NCBI GenBank assembly: GCA_963805255.1
Contig: CAWDTK010000020.1
Coordinates: 124,001-188,000, forward strand
DNA length: 64,000 bases
Direction of reading: 5' to 3'
Origin: Bog-532 sp963805255
GTDB taxonomy: Bacteria; Actinomycetota; Actinomycetes; Streptosporangiales; Streptosporangiaceae
Part shown: in pieces, positions 26,687 through 35,598 of the stretch
Layout of the letters: every line of letters starts with the position of its first letter
Numbering within the stretch: the stretch's first letter is position 1
Made by a program: the position numbers and the translations under genes
Notes under the pieces: generated by a model
What the model was told of the DNA's origin: nothing
Database searches by the model: none
Seen by the model: only the letters and a program-made list of their open reading frames with translations

Positions 26687-26740
26687 GACCGGCGCGGTGA
26701 GATGTTGTTTATCGATGCTCGCAAGCTCGGCACGATAAGC
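26687..26740 (+). pseudogene. Short hsdM fragment (type I restriction methylase)
   Basis: DRRGEMLFIDARKLGTIS, 18 codons, matches the conserved LFIDAR-LG motif near the C-terminus of HsdM. There is no further homology on either side, so this is only a scar. Confidence 0.4.
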
Positions 26741-26769
26741 CCCGCCGGAGTTGTCCGGGGTATACCGTT

Positions 26770-27456
26770 GTGACAGCCGCCCGCCCGGGGCCGGTGGCGC
26801 ATTCGGCGGGACCGGCTGTCGCCGACCAGACCACGCCGGCGCATTACCAGCCCGGTCGCGATGTGCCAGCCAGGAGTTCCCGGTGCGATCCTCCGATGCA
26901 GCACTGCCGTGACCCGGCAGATCCGGCTGGCCTCCGCGTTGTCTGCGCCGCGGCGCGGCAGCGAGTACGCAGAACTGTCCCGGCTGGTCAGGGAAGCCGG
27001 CCTGCTGGAGCGTCGCCCGGGGTATTACGTCCGCACGATAGCGGTCACCATCGGGCTGCTGGCCGCCGGATGGGCCACCTTTGTTGTGCTGGGCAACTCG
27101 TGGTGGCAGCTGGCGGTGGCCACGTTCCTGGCGGTCGTTTTCACCCAGATCGGGTTCCTGGGCCACGACGCCAAGCACAACCGCCACCACGCGCACCCCA
27201 ACACCGAAGCGGCCGGCTGACGGACTTCGCGCTCGGCGGCCTGAACTACCAGATCGAGCACCACCTGTTCCCCTCCATGCCGCGGCCCAACCTGCGCCGC
27301 TCGCAGGCCCTGATCGAGGCGTTCTGCCGGCTGCGAGGGGTGCCGTACTGTCAGAGCAGCCTGGCGGGGTCCTACGCCCAGGCCCTGCGCTACCTCAACA
27401 CCGTCGGCAGGCCAGCCCGCCCAGGCGCCGCGTCCGCGGCGGCAGCCCCGCCTTAA
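26770..27456 (+). pseudogene. Fatty acid desaturase with internal deletions
   Basis: One frame gives the N-terminal part, RGSEYAELSRLVREAGLLER, two membrane helices and the first His box GFLGHDA joined directly to KHNRHHAHPNT (second box); a large central piece is deleted between them. After NTE the sequence jumps, in another frame, to LTDFALGGLNYQIEHHLFPS (third His box) and the normal C-terminus QALRYLNTVG. Intact enzymes have about 330-360 residues; here about 190 remain. It would have been a membrane di-iron acyl desaturase. Confidence 0.85.
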
Positions 27457-27694
27457 GCGATCACGGGCTGGGCCCATTCGCCGAAGTCGCTTTCGGGTGT
27501 GGTCATGATCTTGCCTTCCTCTAGACCCGTTTTCCGCATGATCATCGGTCAAGGGCCTGCTTGCTGATCTTCTCGCAGGGCGGTGACCTGGGAATTCGTC
27601 GGGAATGCCCGTGCCCGGAGTCTCCGGGTGTTGTGACAAGCTGGCACGGTGCCGCGCTGCCCGCTGTTACGGCCTGGTCCCCGCGGGCGGCGGG
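27457..27694. other. Intergenic region
   Basis: I see no supported gene or clear regulatory structure. Confidence 0.4.
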
Positions 27695-28054
27695 TCAGTC
27701 TTCCCAAATGTCGCCGGTGAGCGTGATTGTCGCGGACCCGTGCCGGGCGCGTTCCGGCTTAGCCGTACCGGTGATCGTGGTCATCCTGCTGTCCTGGTGG
27801 TATTCCTCGCCCAGCGTGATGCCGAGCGCCGCGGCCCACGCGGCGAGCGCGGCCCGGCGGGCACTGCCCGGCTGAGCGTAGGACCGGCCGGTGACCTGGA
27901 CGCCGTTGTGGCTGATCGTCCACTCCAGCACGGGCAGGCCCTCGCGGTCCCCGCGCTCTAGCAGGCCGGTGAGCACACGGGCGGCCCGCAGCTGCCAGGT
28001 CATCTGCTCCCGGAACCCTGACGCGGCGCGCTCGCCGCCGGTATGCGTCATCAC
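27695..28054 (-). CDS. Small hypothetical protein
   Basis: The protein has 119 residues. It contains an N-terminal helical part, then LPVLEWTISHNGVQVTGRSY and RRAALAAWAAALGITLGEEY. This WTIxxxGxxxxGxxY...AWAxALG pattern occurs in many actinobacterial accessory-region proteins of unknown function. It lies 3 bp after the GCS2 gene on the same strand and is probably co-transcribed with it. Confidence 0.55.
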   Translation of the reverse strand: MMTHTGGERAASGFREQMTWQLRAARVLTGLLERGDREGLPVLEWTISHNGVQVTGRSYAQPGSARRAALAAWAAALGITLGEEYHQDSRMTTITGTAKPERARHGSATITLTGDIWED

Positions 28055-28057
28055 CTG

Positions 28058-29569
28058 CTAAGTCCTGGCCCTGGCGCAGCTGCCGGGACCCCAGGCACCG
28101 GGCCGGCGCCAGCGGCCCGGCTCGTAGCCGGACAGCGTCGCGCGGGCGAGTGCGGCGATGAACGCGGGCGTGGATGCGGCGCTGGTGAACAGGGCTCGCT
28201 GGCGGTCGGCTCCGGTCCCCTGCTGGTCGAGCCGGTGCAGCAGCCGGGTGATCGTCTCGGTGTCGCCGTGGTCCGCGAGCGCGGGGTAGACATGATCGAG
28301 GAGGCGGGAGCGGAGCGCCGGCGCATCGACGGCCTGCCCGGTGAACGGGTCGACTCCTGCCCCGGCGAGCCCCTGCCGCGCCGCGGCGGCCAGCGCCCCG
28401 GCGACCTGCCGGGGCGGCGCCGTTGCCACCGGCGTCCCGCGCCGGGCCTCGGCCAGGGCGGTGGCCACCAGGGCGCGGATCAGCCCCGCCAGCAGCACCG
28501 CGGTGCCGGCGTCGAGGCAGACGTCGGCGACCCGGACCTCGACGGTCGGGTAGCGCGGGGAAAGCCGGGCCAGGAAGTAGACGCTCCGCTCATCCAGCGC
28601 CGCGCCGCACCCGATGAGGCGGCCGACGGCCGTGTCGTAGGCGACCGCGTCCGGCCACCCGGCGGGCGGCACCGCGGTCGGCCAGCGTGACTGGATCGTG
28701 TACCGCCAGCTGGCCCATCCGGTATCGCGCCCGTCGGCGATCGGGGAGTTGGCGGCGACGGCGAGCAGCGGCGCAAGCCAGGGCCGCAGCCGCGCCAGCA
28801 CCTGGACGCCCAGGTCCCGGGAGGGGACCCCGACGTGCACGTGGCAGGCGCAGATGCCGGCCTCGGCCACCACCGGACCGTACCGGCGGGCCAGCTCGTG
28901 ATAACGGCGCTGGCACGTCAAGGCGGCCAGCCCGGGCGTGCGGTACGGCGCGACCCCCGACGCCACCAGGCGGCAGCCCAGATGCGCCGCGGCGGCCGCG
29001 GCGAGCCGCCGCAGCCTGACCAGCTCGCGGCCGAGGTCGTCCAGGCCCGTGCACACCCTGGTTCCAGTCTCCACCTGGAACCGCATCAGCTCCTGCTGCA
29101 CGCCCGGCTCCCCGCCGAGCATCCGCACCAGATCGGGGCCGGCCAGCACAGCGGCGCCGGTGGACGGGTCCAGCAGCACGAACTCCTCCTCCACCCCCAG
29201 CGTGATCGCACCGGCCGCGCGCACCGCCCCCGGCCGGCCACCGGGCACCTTCGCGCCCCGTCCTGCACCGCCCGATCCGGGCATTACCACGACCACCGGC
29301 TGGTCCGGGAGCGGGCGCAGCGGCAGCCATGGGCCCAGCGCGCCGGCCAGACCGGCCATTGCGTGAGCTGCGGAGATCGACGGCCACAGCAGTGCGGCCC
29401 GCGTGAAGGAGGCCACCGCCTGCACGGCCACCGCCTGCACGGCCACCGCCTCGGCGCCGGCCAGCGTGACGACTTGCCCGGCTGCCTTCCGGGCTGCGTC
29501 CAGCGGCTGCTCGGCCAGGATCGGCGGGGTCCGGGCCACTGTCACGTCACTTTCTGTCGTTGAGGACAC
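28058..29569 (-). CDS. Glutamate-cysteine ligase family 2 (YbdK-type) protein with N-terminal extension
   Basis: The core from about residue 120 begins ITLGVEEEFVLLDPSTGAAV and continues through QVETGTRVCTGLDDLGREL, ICACHVHVGVPSRDLGV and SPRYPTVEVRVADVCLDAGT, the GCS2 carboxylate-amine ligase family (about 370 residues). Such enzymes join an amino acid to a carboxylate with ATP. The first 95 residues are an extra Ala/Val-rich stretch with a repeated AVAVQAVAVQAVA coded by a 15-bp repeat. GTG 29569 and ATG 29284 are both possible starts, and the second would give a normal-length protein. The substrate is not predictable. Confidence 0.75.
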   Translation of the reverse strand: MSSTTESDVTVARTPPILAEQPLDAARKAAGQVVTLAGAEAVAVQAVAVQAVASFTRAALLWPSISAAHAMAGLAGALGPWLPLRPLPDQPVVVVMPGSGGAGRGAKVPGGRPGAVRAAGAITLGVEEEFVLLDPSTGAAVLAGPDLVRMLGGEPGVQQELMRFQVETGTRVCTGLDDLGRELVRLRRLAAAAAAHLGCRLVASGVAPYRTPGLAALTCQRRYHELARRYGPVVAEAGICACHVHVGVPSRDLGVQVLARLRPWLAPLLAVAANSPIADGRDTGWASWRYTIQSRWPTAVPPAGWPDAVAYDTAVGRLIGCGAALDERSVYFLARLSPRYPTVEVRVADVCLDAGTAVLLAGLIRALVATALAEARRGTPVATAPPRQVAGALAAAARQGLAGAGVDPFTGQAVDAPALRSRLLDHVYPALADHGDTETITRLLHRLDQQGTGADRQRALFTSAASTPAFIAALARATLSGYEPGRWRRPGAWGPGSCARART

Positions 29570-29706
29570 GCCGTGAGTCCCCGGCTAGGGGTACTGGTAA
29601 CGAGCGTGTCACCCGGGGGCGAAGTAGGAGTCCCGGTAATCGCGGGGAAATTCTGGCCGGATATCCCTGAGCTGCACTGATGCCCGGTGCCGGTGTCAGC
29701 GGGAGA

Positions 29707-29948
29707 TCAGCCGCTGGTTTTCCCGCTGGCGATATGCCAGACCGGCACCACGTCACCGTTGATCTCATACCGGCCGACCCGCAGCCGCCGCAGGTCCGGC
29801 GACCCGTACGGGAACGACCCGGCCGGGCGGGGATCACCGGCCAGCCGGCCAACGGCGTCCAGCACCGCGCCGAGACCGGCGGGATCATCAGCGAGGAACC
29901 CCGCGCCCGGCCGATCGCCTTCTCCTCGTAGATAACCCGAAAGCTCAC
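29707..29948 (-). pseudogene. RelE-family toxin, frameshifted
   Basis: GTG 29948 overlaps the antitoxin stop (GTGA). The start SFRVIYEEKAIGRARG is followed, after a one-base shift in a G run near 29905, by FLADDPAGLGAVLDAVGRLA, GSPDLRRLRVGRYEINGDVV and PVWHIASGK to TGA at 29707. Read with the shift corrected, this is a complete RelE/ParE-fold mRNA interferase-type toxin of about 80 residues. As read it is inactive. Confidence 0.7.
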
Positions 29949-30166
29949 CTGGTCAGGCCCAGCCGCTGCCATACCTCATCGGCGGGCACGCAGGAGGTCT
30001 GGCCAGCTGCCTCCCGCGCCCTCCACCGCTGCAGCGCCGCAGTGTCCTCGGCGTCCTGCAGTTCCTGCGCGGCGGCGAGCCGCTCCAGTGCCCGCAGCCG
30101 CATGAAATCGGCCAGCGGCACCACCACCGCGGCGTGCCCGCCCAGGTGGATCACCTCATGCGAGCC
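29945..30166 (-). pseudogene. Phd/YefM-type antitoxin, 5'-truncated
   Basis: GSHEVIHLGGHAAVVVPLAD, then MRLRALERLAAAQELQDAED and the C-terminal VPADEVWQRLGLTR fit Phd/YefM antitoxins. The first 20-25 residues (DNA-binding beta strand) are replaced by unrelated Arg/Pro-rich sequence. It overlaps the toxin start by four bases, the usual coupled layout. Confidence 0.65.
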
Positions 30167-30346
30167 GGTGTCCGGGCCGTGCCCGGGCCGTGCCCGGGGC
30201 CGGCCGGCACCGCATGCGCAGCCGCCGGCCCGGGCCTGACGCTTGCGACCGCCGGGAGCTAACGCGCGTGCCGACAGCGGCTTGAGCGATCCCCGGCACC
30301 GGCTGGCGAACATCGCCAGCCGGTGCGTCAAAGGGGATGATCTCCG

Positions 30347-30793
30347 TCAGCCCGCGGTATGCCGGCGTGCCGAGCGCGCCGAGTTCACGGCAGCCAGCTC
30401 GGCATGGGCCTTGCCGGAGCGCGCGGGCGTGCGAGCGGGGCGGTGCCTGTCGCGGCCGTCCCCAGCGTGCCCCTGCTGCTGCGCTGGCGTGGTTGCGCCG
30501 GCGCCGTTGGCGGCGGCCAGCTCGCGGAATTCGGCCTTAAGCCGCCTGGCCTGGGCGGACAGCGGTGAGCTGGCGAGCTGGCGCAGTTCCCAGCCGGCCA
30601 GCTTCGCGGTCGCGGCTGAAGCGGCCGCGCCCGCTAGTACGGGGGCTGCGGCGGTCAGGGCGGCGATCCGGGCGGTATAGGCAGCGGCACGCGTAAGGGT
30701 AATTATGATTTTTTCTCCCGCAAGGTCTGGGCGGTAACAGTTCGCTGCCACAGTGCCCGGTATGTGACGATCCGTCAAGGTGAGCATGGTCAC
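30347..30793 (-). CDS. Hypothetical protein, helical
   Basis: The protein has up to 148 residues. A central Ala-rich helical region (RAAAYTARIAALTAAAPVLA) and RRLKAEFRELAAANGAG look coding, while the C-terminal 45 residues are Arg/His-rich and may be read-through. I recognise no family. Confidence 0.35.
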   Translation of the reverse strand: MTMLTLTDRHIPGTVAANCYRPDLAGEKIIITLTRAAAYTARIAALTAAAPVLAGAAASAATAKLAGWELRQLASSPLSAQARRLKAEFRELAAANGAGATTPAQQQGHAGDGRDRHRPARTPARSGKAHAELAAVNSARSARRHTAG

Positions 30794-30850
30794 CCCGGGG
30801 GGAGCTCCCCGGCGGCCTCTCGGTCCGCATAGAAACGGACAGGTGCGGAC

Positions 30851-31510
30851 GTGAGCGGGCAGTCCGCCCGAGCCATGGGTACCAGCGTGGGCGTGACCCC
30901 CTCGCTCGTGACACCGCGCAATGCGGGTTCAGGAGCGATAGTGGACACCTACGAGTTCTGCACGACGGTGGCGCCCGAGATCCTCTACCTGGCGCTCGAG
31001 CCGGTCACCCCGCCGGACGGTGCCGGCGGCGCCTGCGCCACCCACGACCCGGCCCTGTTCGAAACGCCGCGGCGGCAGCAACTGGCCTTCGACGGCGAGG
31101 CCCTCGACCCGGGGCACGACTACCCGGCCGCCCGGGCAATGTGCACGGCCTGCCCCCTCCTGGAAGCGTGCCGCGAGTACGCCGACGACAGCCGCGAGGA
31201 GCACACCTTCCTCGTCGGCATGACCCCGGCCGAGCGATCCAGCCGGCGTACGAAGAAGACCGAGATCACCAAGCGGCGCCGGCAGGTCCAGGAGCTTCAC
31301 CGGCTCGGAGCGCCCACCTCCGTCATCGCCGGGCTGGTGGGACGTGACCCGGGCCTCATCCGAGGGGACCTGCGCGCCCTCCAGCAGCAGATCCGGCCCG
31401 CTGTGCAGCACGCGGCAGCCACGACCCCGCTGAGCCTGGCCCGGGCGATGCTCAGCGGCCACCTGTCGCGGCTACGGCGCGCCCGGGTCCGGCGCCACTG
31501 CGTTTCATAG
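30851..31510 (+). CDS. WhiB-family regulator with C-terminal HTH extension
   Basis: The four cluster ligands are C62 (ACATHDP), C98 and C101 (MCTACP) and C107 (LEACREY), the WhiB pattern for a [4Fe-4S] cluster. Instead of the common G[IV]WGG turn it has FLVGMTPAERSSRRTKK. After the WhiB domain a further 80 residues include HRLGAPTSVIAGLVGRD, a helix-turn-helix-like stretch. It is a monocistronic DNA-binding regulator, probably redox- or sigma-partner-dependent. The GTG at 30851 is upstream of the domain; the GTG at 30941 is an alternative. Confidence 0.85.
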   Translation: MSGQSARAMGTSVGVTPSLVTPRNAGSGAIVDTYEFCTTVAPEILYLALEPVTPPDGAGGACATHDPALFETPRRQQLAFDGEALDPGHDYPAARAMCTACPLLEACREYADDSREEHTFLVGMTPAERSSRRTKKTEITKRRRQVQELHRLGAPTSVIAGLVGRDPGLIRGDLRALQQQIRPAVQHAAATTPLSLARAMLSGHLSRLRRARVRRHCVS

Positions 31511-31527
31511 GCGGTCACCTATGAAAC
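31502..31527 (+). terminator. Inverted repeat at the whiB stop codon
   Basis: GTTTCATAGG and its exact complement are separated by 6 nt. The whiB stop TAG lies inside the left arm. There is no T-run after it, so it could be a terminator of weak type or an operator. Confidence 0.4.
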
Positions 31528-31679
31528 AGGTTGCCCGGCGGGTCGTCAGCATGAGCTTCCGTGTTTCACGGATCGTTGCAACAGAGGTGCGGCCGGAATA
31601 CGGCAGAAATGGGCCACGGGGCTAGGGGCGCTCGTTAGGGTGGTCGTCGTCGTGTTGGCGGTGTCTGCGGGGATTTGGT
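31528..31679. other. Upstream region of the Tn3 transposase, second copy of the 21-bp shared sequence
   Basis: The copy at 31587-31607 is identical to 26131-26151. I could not find a matching inverted partner at the right end of the Tn3 remnant near 34.2 kb. Confidence 0.5.
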
Positions 31680-34197
31680 GTGACGTCGGTCGATCGGACC
31701 GCGTACCCGCGGTTTGGCCGGGTGGTGTCGGGGCGAGAGCTTGCTGAGTCGTTTACCCCGACGGATACCGAGATGGAGTGGGCGCGGGCCAGGAATCAGG
31801 ATGAGCCGCGCCTGCTGGCGCTGGTGGTGTGGCTGAAGTCCTACCAGCGACTGGGCTACTTCCCGAAGGCCGATGACGTGCCGCCAGCGTTGGTCCGGCA
31901 CATGCGGGACGCCCTGGGGCTGGCCGGCGACGTGGAGCTGGAACCGGCGGCAGAGCGGACGGCCAAGCGGTACCGGGAGCTCGTCCGGGCCAGGATGAAG
32001 GTCACCTACGACGCCGCCAGGGTGCGACACGTCGCCGAGCAGGCCATCCGCAAGGCGGTCCAGGCCAAGGACAACCCGGCCGACCTGATCAACGTCGCGC
32101 TGGAGGAGCTGGTCCGGGCGCGATGCGAGTTGCCCGGGTACACGACGCTGGACGCGATGGCCACCGCGATCCGCACCGAGGTGAACGCTGCCTTCTACCA
32201 GGCGGTCGCCGGGCGGGTAGACCTGGCCGCCCGGGCCCGGCTGGCCCGGCTGCTGGTGGCGGACCCGGTCACGCGGCGCAGCGAGTTCGACCGGCTGAAG
32301 GATGTGGCGAAGGCGGCGTCGCTGGGCAAGTTCAAGCAGCGGCTCGAACTGCTGGCCAGCATCGACGCGCTAGGGCCGACCGAGGCGTGGCTGGAGGGCA
32401 TCCCGCCGGGGAAGATCGCGCACTTCGCCGGGGAGGCGCGGGTCACCGACGTCGCCGACCTGCGGAAGGTGATCAACGAGGACAAGCGGCTGACGCTGAT
32501 CGTGAGCCTCGTCCACGTCGTCCGGGCCGGGGTCCGCGACGACGTGGTGACGATGTTCTGCAAGCGGATGGCCGCGATCCACCAGAAGGGCCGCGACCAT
32601 TTCGAGGCGCTCCGGGAGGCCCACCGAGCCGAGCCCGAGCGGCTGCTGGGCGTGCTCGGCGACGTCCTGTCGGCCGTCCGCGAGGCCACCGCGCCCGGCA
32701 CCGGCGCGGACGGGCAGGACCCCGCACCGCAAGATGCCGAGGGGGCGGCCGGGCGGCTGGTGCTCAGGACCCTAGAGCGGGCCGGCGGGGTGGAGGCACT
32801 GTCCGCCGCGCACGAGGCGGTGGCCGCCCACCACGGCAACAACTACCTGCCGCTGCTGGACCAGCACTACCGCTCTCACCGGAGCGCGCTGTTCACGCTG
32901 GTGGATGCGATCGAGCTGGAGGCGACCAGCGCCGGGCGCAGCGTGGTCGACGCGGTCGGATACCTGCGGGCCCTGCGCGGCTCCAAGTCCGCCTTCGTGC
33001 CCGAACGCCTGGAGGTGCAACGCCCCGGCCCGGACGGGACGGCGGAGACGGTGACCCTGGCGATCGACGTGGACGCCTTCGCATCGGCGGCCTGGCGCAA
33101 GCTCCCCCGGGAGAAGAACAAGCCGGGGATGCTGGTGCGCCGCCACCTGGAGGTGTGCGTGTTCTCCTACCTGGCCGCCGAGCTACGGTCAGGCGACATC
33201 GCGGTGACCGGATCGGACTCCTACGCCAACCTCCACGACCAGCTCATGTCCTGGGAGGAATGTCGGCCGCTGGTGGAGGCCTTCTGCGCCCAGGCCGGGA
33301 TACCGTCCGACCCGGCCGCGCTGACCGCCCACTACCGGTCCCGGCTCGCCGAGGTCGCCGCGCGAGTCGACGCGGGGTACCCGTCCAACACCGACCTGGT
33401 ACTCGAGGGCGGCCGGCCGGTGCTCAGGCGCCGTAAGGGCGCCGAGCAGCGGCCGGAGGCGCTGCGGCTGGAGGCCGCGATCCATGACCGGCTGCCGCAG
33501 CGGGCGCTGCTGGACATCCTCACCCGCACCGCCTACCTGCTGGGCTGGCACCACCACTTCGGCCCGGCGTCAGGGTCGGACCCCAAGATCCGCGACACGC
33601 TCGCCCGGTACGTGCTGACGGTGTTCGCGCACGGCACCCTGCTCGGCCCGGCCCAGGTCGCCGCGCACATGCGCGGCCAGGTCAGCGTCCACGAGCTGAC
33701 CCTGGCCGCCAGCAAGCACGCCACCGCCGCGAAGATCGAGAAGGCGTCCGCGACGGTCATCAACGCCTTCAGCAAGCTCGACGTGACGGCCATGTGTACG
33801 GGCGCGCATCACCGCCGCCACCAACAAGGTCGAGTCCTACAACGGCTTCGCTCAGTGGCTGTCCTTCGGCAACAACGGCGTGCTCGCCGACAACGACCCC
33901 GCCGAGCAGGAGAAACTGATCAAGCTCAACACCCTGCTGGCCAACCTGGTCATCTTCCACAACGCCCTGGACATCATGGACGTCGTCCGCCGCCTGGCCG
34001 CCGAGGGCTGGCTCATCACCGCCGACCAGCTCGGCGCGATGTCACCGTACCTGCGCGGCCACATCAGCCGGTTCGGCGCCTACGCCACCGATGACCTCAC
34101 CCGCCAGCCCGAGGCATTCAACCCGGTCCTCAAGGAAGTCGACTTCACCGCCCCCGCACTGGCTGCCGGAGCCTTCAGCCGGGATGAACTCACGTGA
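31680..34197 (+). pseudogene. tnpA: Tn3-family transposase with catalytic-domain deletion
   Basis: The long frame (31680-33786 or so) holds the DUF4158 N-terminal domain (ARARNQDEPRLLALVVWLKS, YFPKADDVPPALVRHMR) and the central domains. After NAFSKLDVTAM the sequence jumps, with a frame change near 33800, to TNKVESYNGFAQWLSFGNNG and the C-terminus MDVVRRLAAEGWLITADQLG. About 200 residues with both catalytic Asp residues are missing, leaving only the Glu region. It is a different Tn3 lineage from the 19.4-21.4 kb element. Confidence 0.9.
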
Positions 34198-34234
34198 AAG
34201 ACGCCGGTAAGGTAACTGCCACCAGCCGCCACCT

Positions 34235-34444
34235 GTGACGTTTCCGCAGGTCAGGTTAGGGTTCGGCTGGAATGTCGTACCGGGGTCCTGTCGGCACATC
34301 TTTGCCACGCGCCTCGAGGGCGGAGCCGACCCCGCCCAGGTCCAGGCCATGCTCGGACACGCATCCATCGACACCGCAGCCCGGTACTTCCGCTCCGGAT
34401 CAGCCGAGAACGCAGCCGTCATCGAGCGCATCTTCGATCAATGA
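34235..34444 (+). pseudogene. C-terminal end of a tyrosine recombinase
   Basis: RHIFATRLEGGADPAQVQAM, LGHASIDTAARYFRSG and IERIFDQ contain the HxLR-like His/Arg, the second His (GHAS) and the nucleophile Tyr (ARYF) of the catalytic domain. The rest is missing. It is presumably a relic of plasmid integration, because partition genes follow. Confidence 0.7.
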
Positions 34445-34499
34445 CTGGCCCATTGCCCCTTTCCGGCTTACTTGGTCTGCCCCCCATACCGAGCTGATC

Positions 34500-35000
34500 G
34501 CGATGCATCGCCGCGAGATGCGGGTGCTGGAAGCACTCGAAGACGTACTGGACGAATACGACGCGGTGGTGATGGATGTTCCACCCAGCCTGTTGCCGAT
34601 GGTGATCAGCACGCTTGCGGCCGCGACGTCGTTGGCCGTACCGACAGATGCGTCGCGATGGGGCCTCGGCGGCGCGCGGATCTTCCTCGACTGGGCCGAG
34701 GATCTTCGCGATGCGCGTGTGCTGACCGCCGATCTCCTCGGTGTGTTGCTGACCAGGGTGGAGAGTGGCACGCGGATCACCCGGGAAATCCGCGCGGATT
34801 TGCAGGCGAGCGGACTGCCGCTGTTCGGGGCGGAGATCCCGAAGCGCACAGCGGCCGAGCGCATGGTGGGCAACCGCCTGGTGGTGGGTGACGAGGGAAC
34901 CGATGCCGACATCAACGACGCGTACGTCGCACTGACACTCGAGTGCATCGCCCGCATCAACGAGGTTCGGGGCAAGCGTGGACGGCACGGGAAAGGCTGA
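34500..35000 (+). pseudogene. parA: ParA-type partition ATPase, 5'-truncated
   Basis: EALEDVLDEYDAVVMDVPPS contains the Walker A' / switch II Asp region; LAVPTDASRWGLGGARIFLD and AEIPKRTAAERMVGNRLVVG are typical ParA/Soj C-terminal motifs. The deviant Walker A P-loop (KGGVGKT), expected about 100 residues earlier, is absent. The 5-bp gap to the downstream ParB-like gene indicates a plasmid partition operon. GC is lower than the neighbours. Confidence 0.8.
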
Positions 35001-35005
35001 CTGGC

Positions 35006-35467
35006 ATGAGCACGAAGAATCGATCCGCGGAGACCGTCGCGGCCCTGCTGTCGGCGGCGCCCGCGATCGTGCCGGACGCCGACCCGACGCGCACAGCGGG
35101 GGAGCAGGTGGACGACGCCGCCGCGGAGGTCGTGCGGCCCGTCGTACCGGCGGCGGATCATCGTGCGCATGCAGAGGACGATGCCGCCGAGCTGGACGAC
35201 ACGGATTTGGAGGCGTTCGAGTTCACGGCTAACACGCCGATTGTCCGTCCGCGGCGTCGGCGGAATCCCCTGTATCAGGCGGTGCGGATCAACCGGCCAA
35301 CGGCGGCCGTCCTGCGTGCGCAGTGGTTGCTCGCGCGGAAGTCGGACCCGCTCGTGACGTTTACAGAATTCGCGACGATCGTTTGCCAGCATGGGCTTCG
35401 GGCGCTCAAGGAGCAGCGCGAGCGGGGGGGGGTAGCCCGGCCAGGCCAGGCGGCCCGTGCCTGTTGA
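35006..35467 (+). CDS. ParB-like partner of a plasmid partition system
   Basis: The protein has 153 residues from ATG 35006, 5 bp after parA. It has an acidic, disordered N-terminal half and a basic helical C-terminal part (RPRRRRNPLYQAVRINRPTA, TFTEFATIVCQHGLRALKEQ) that resembles a small ribbon-helix or HTH-type partition protein. No ParB signature is visible, so the role is mainly inferred from position. The C-terminus contains a G9 run, a likely indel site. Confidence 0.5.
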   Translation: MSTKNRSAETVAALLSAAPAIVPDADPTRTAGEQVDDAAAEVVRPVVPAADHRAHAEDDAAELDDTDLEAFEFTANTPIVRPRRRRNPLYQAVRINRPTAAVLRAQWLLARKSDPLVTFTEFATIVCQHGLRALKEQRERGGVARPGQAARAC

Positions 35468-35598
35468 GCAGTGCGACGCGCATTGCTGCGCGCGATCGTT
35501 CGTGAGATCGGGGGGACGGACGGGATACGACATGTCCTTGGGGCAACGTCTGACGCGAAGGACCAGCACCGCACACTCGCCGCACCGCTGCGTCCTGG

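Noticed and set aside
33786..33810. Programmed frameshift in the 31.7-34.2 kb Tn3 transposase
   Set aside because: About 200 residues of the catalytic domain are also missing at this point, so it is a deletion junction.
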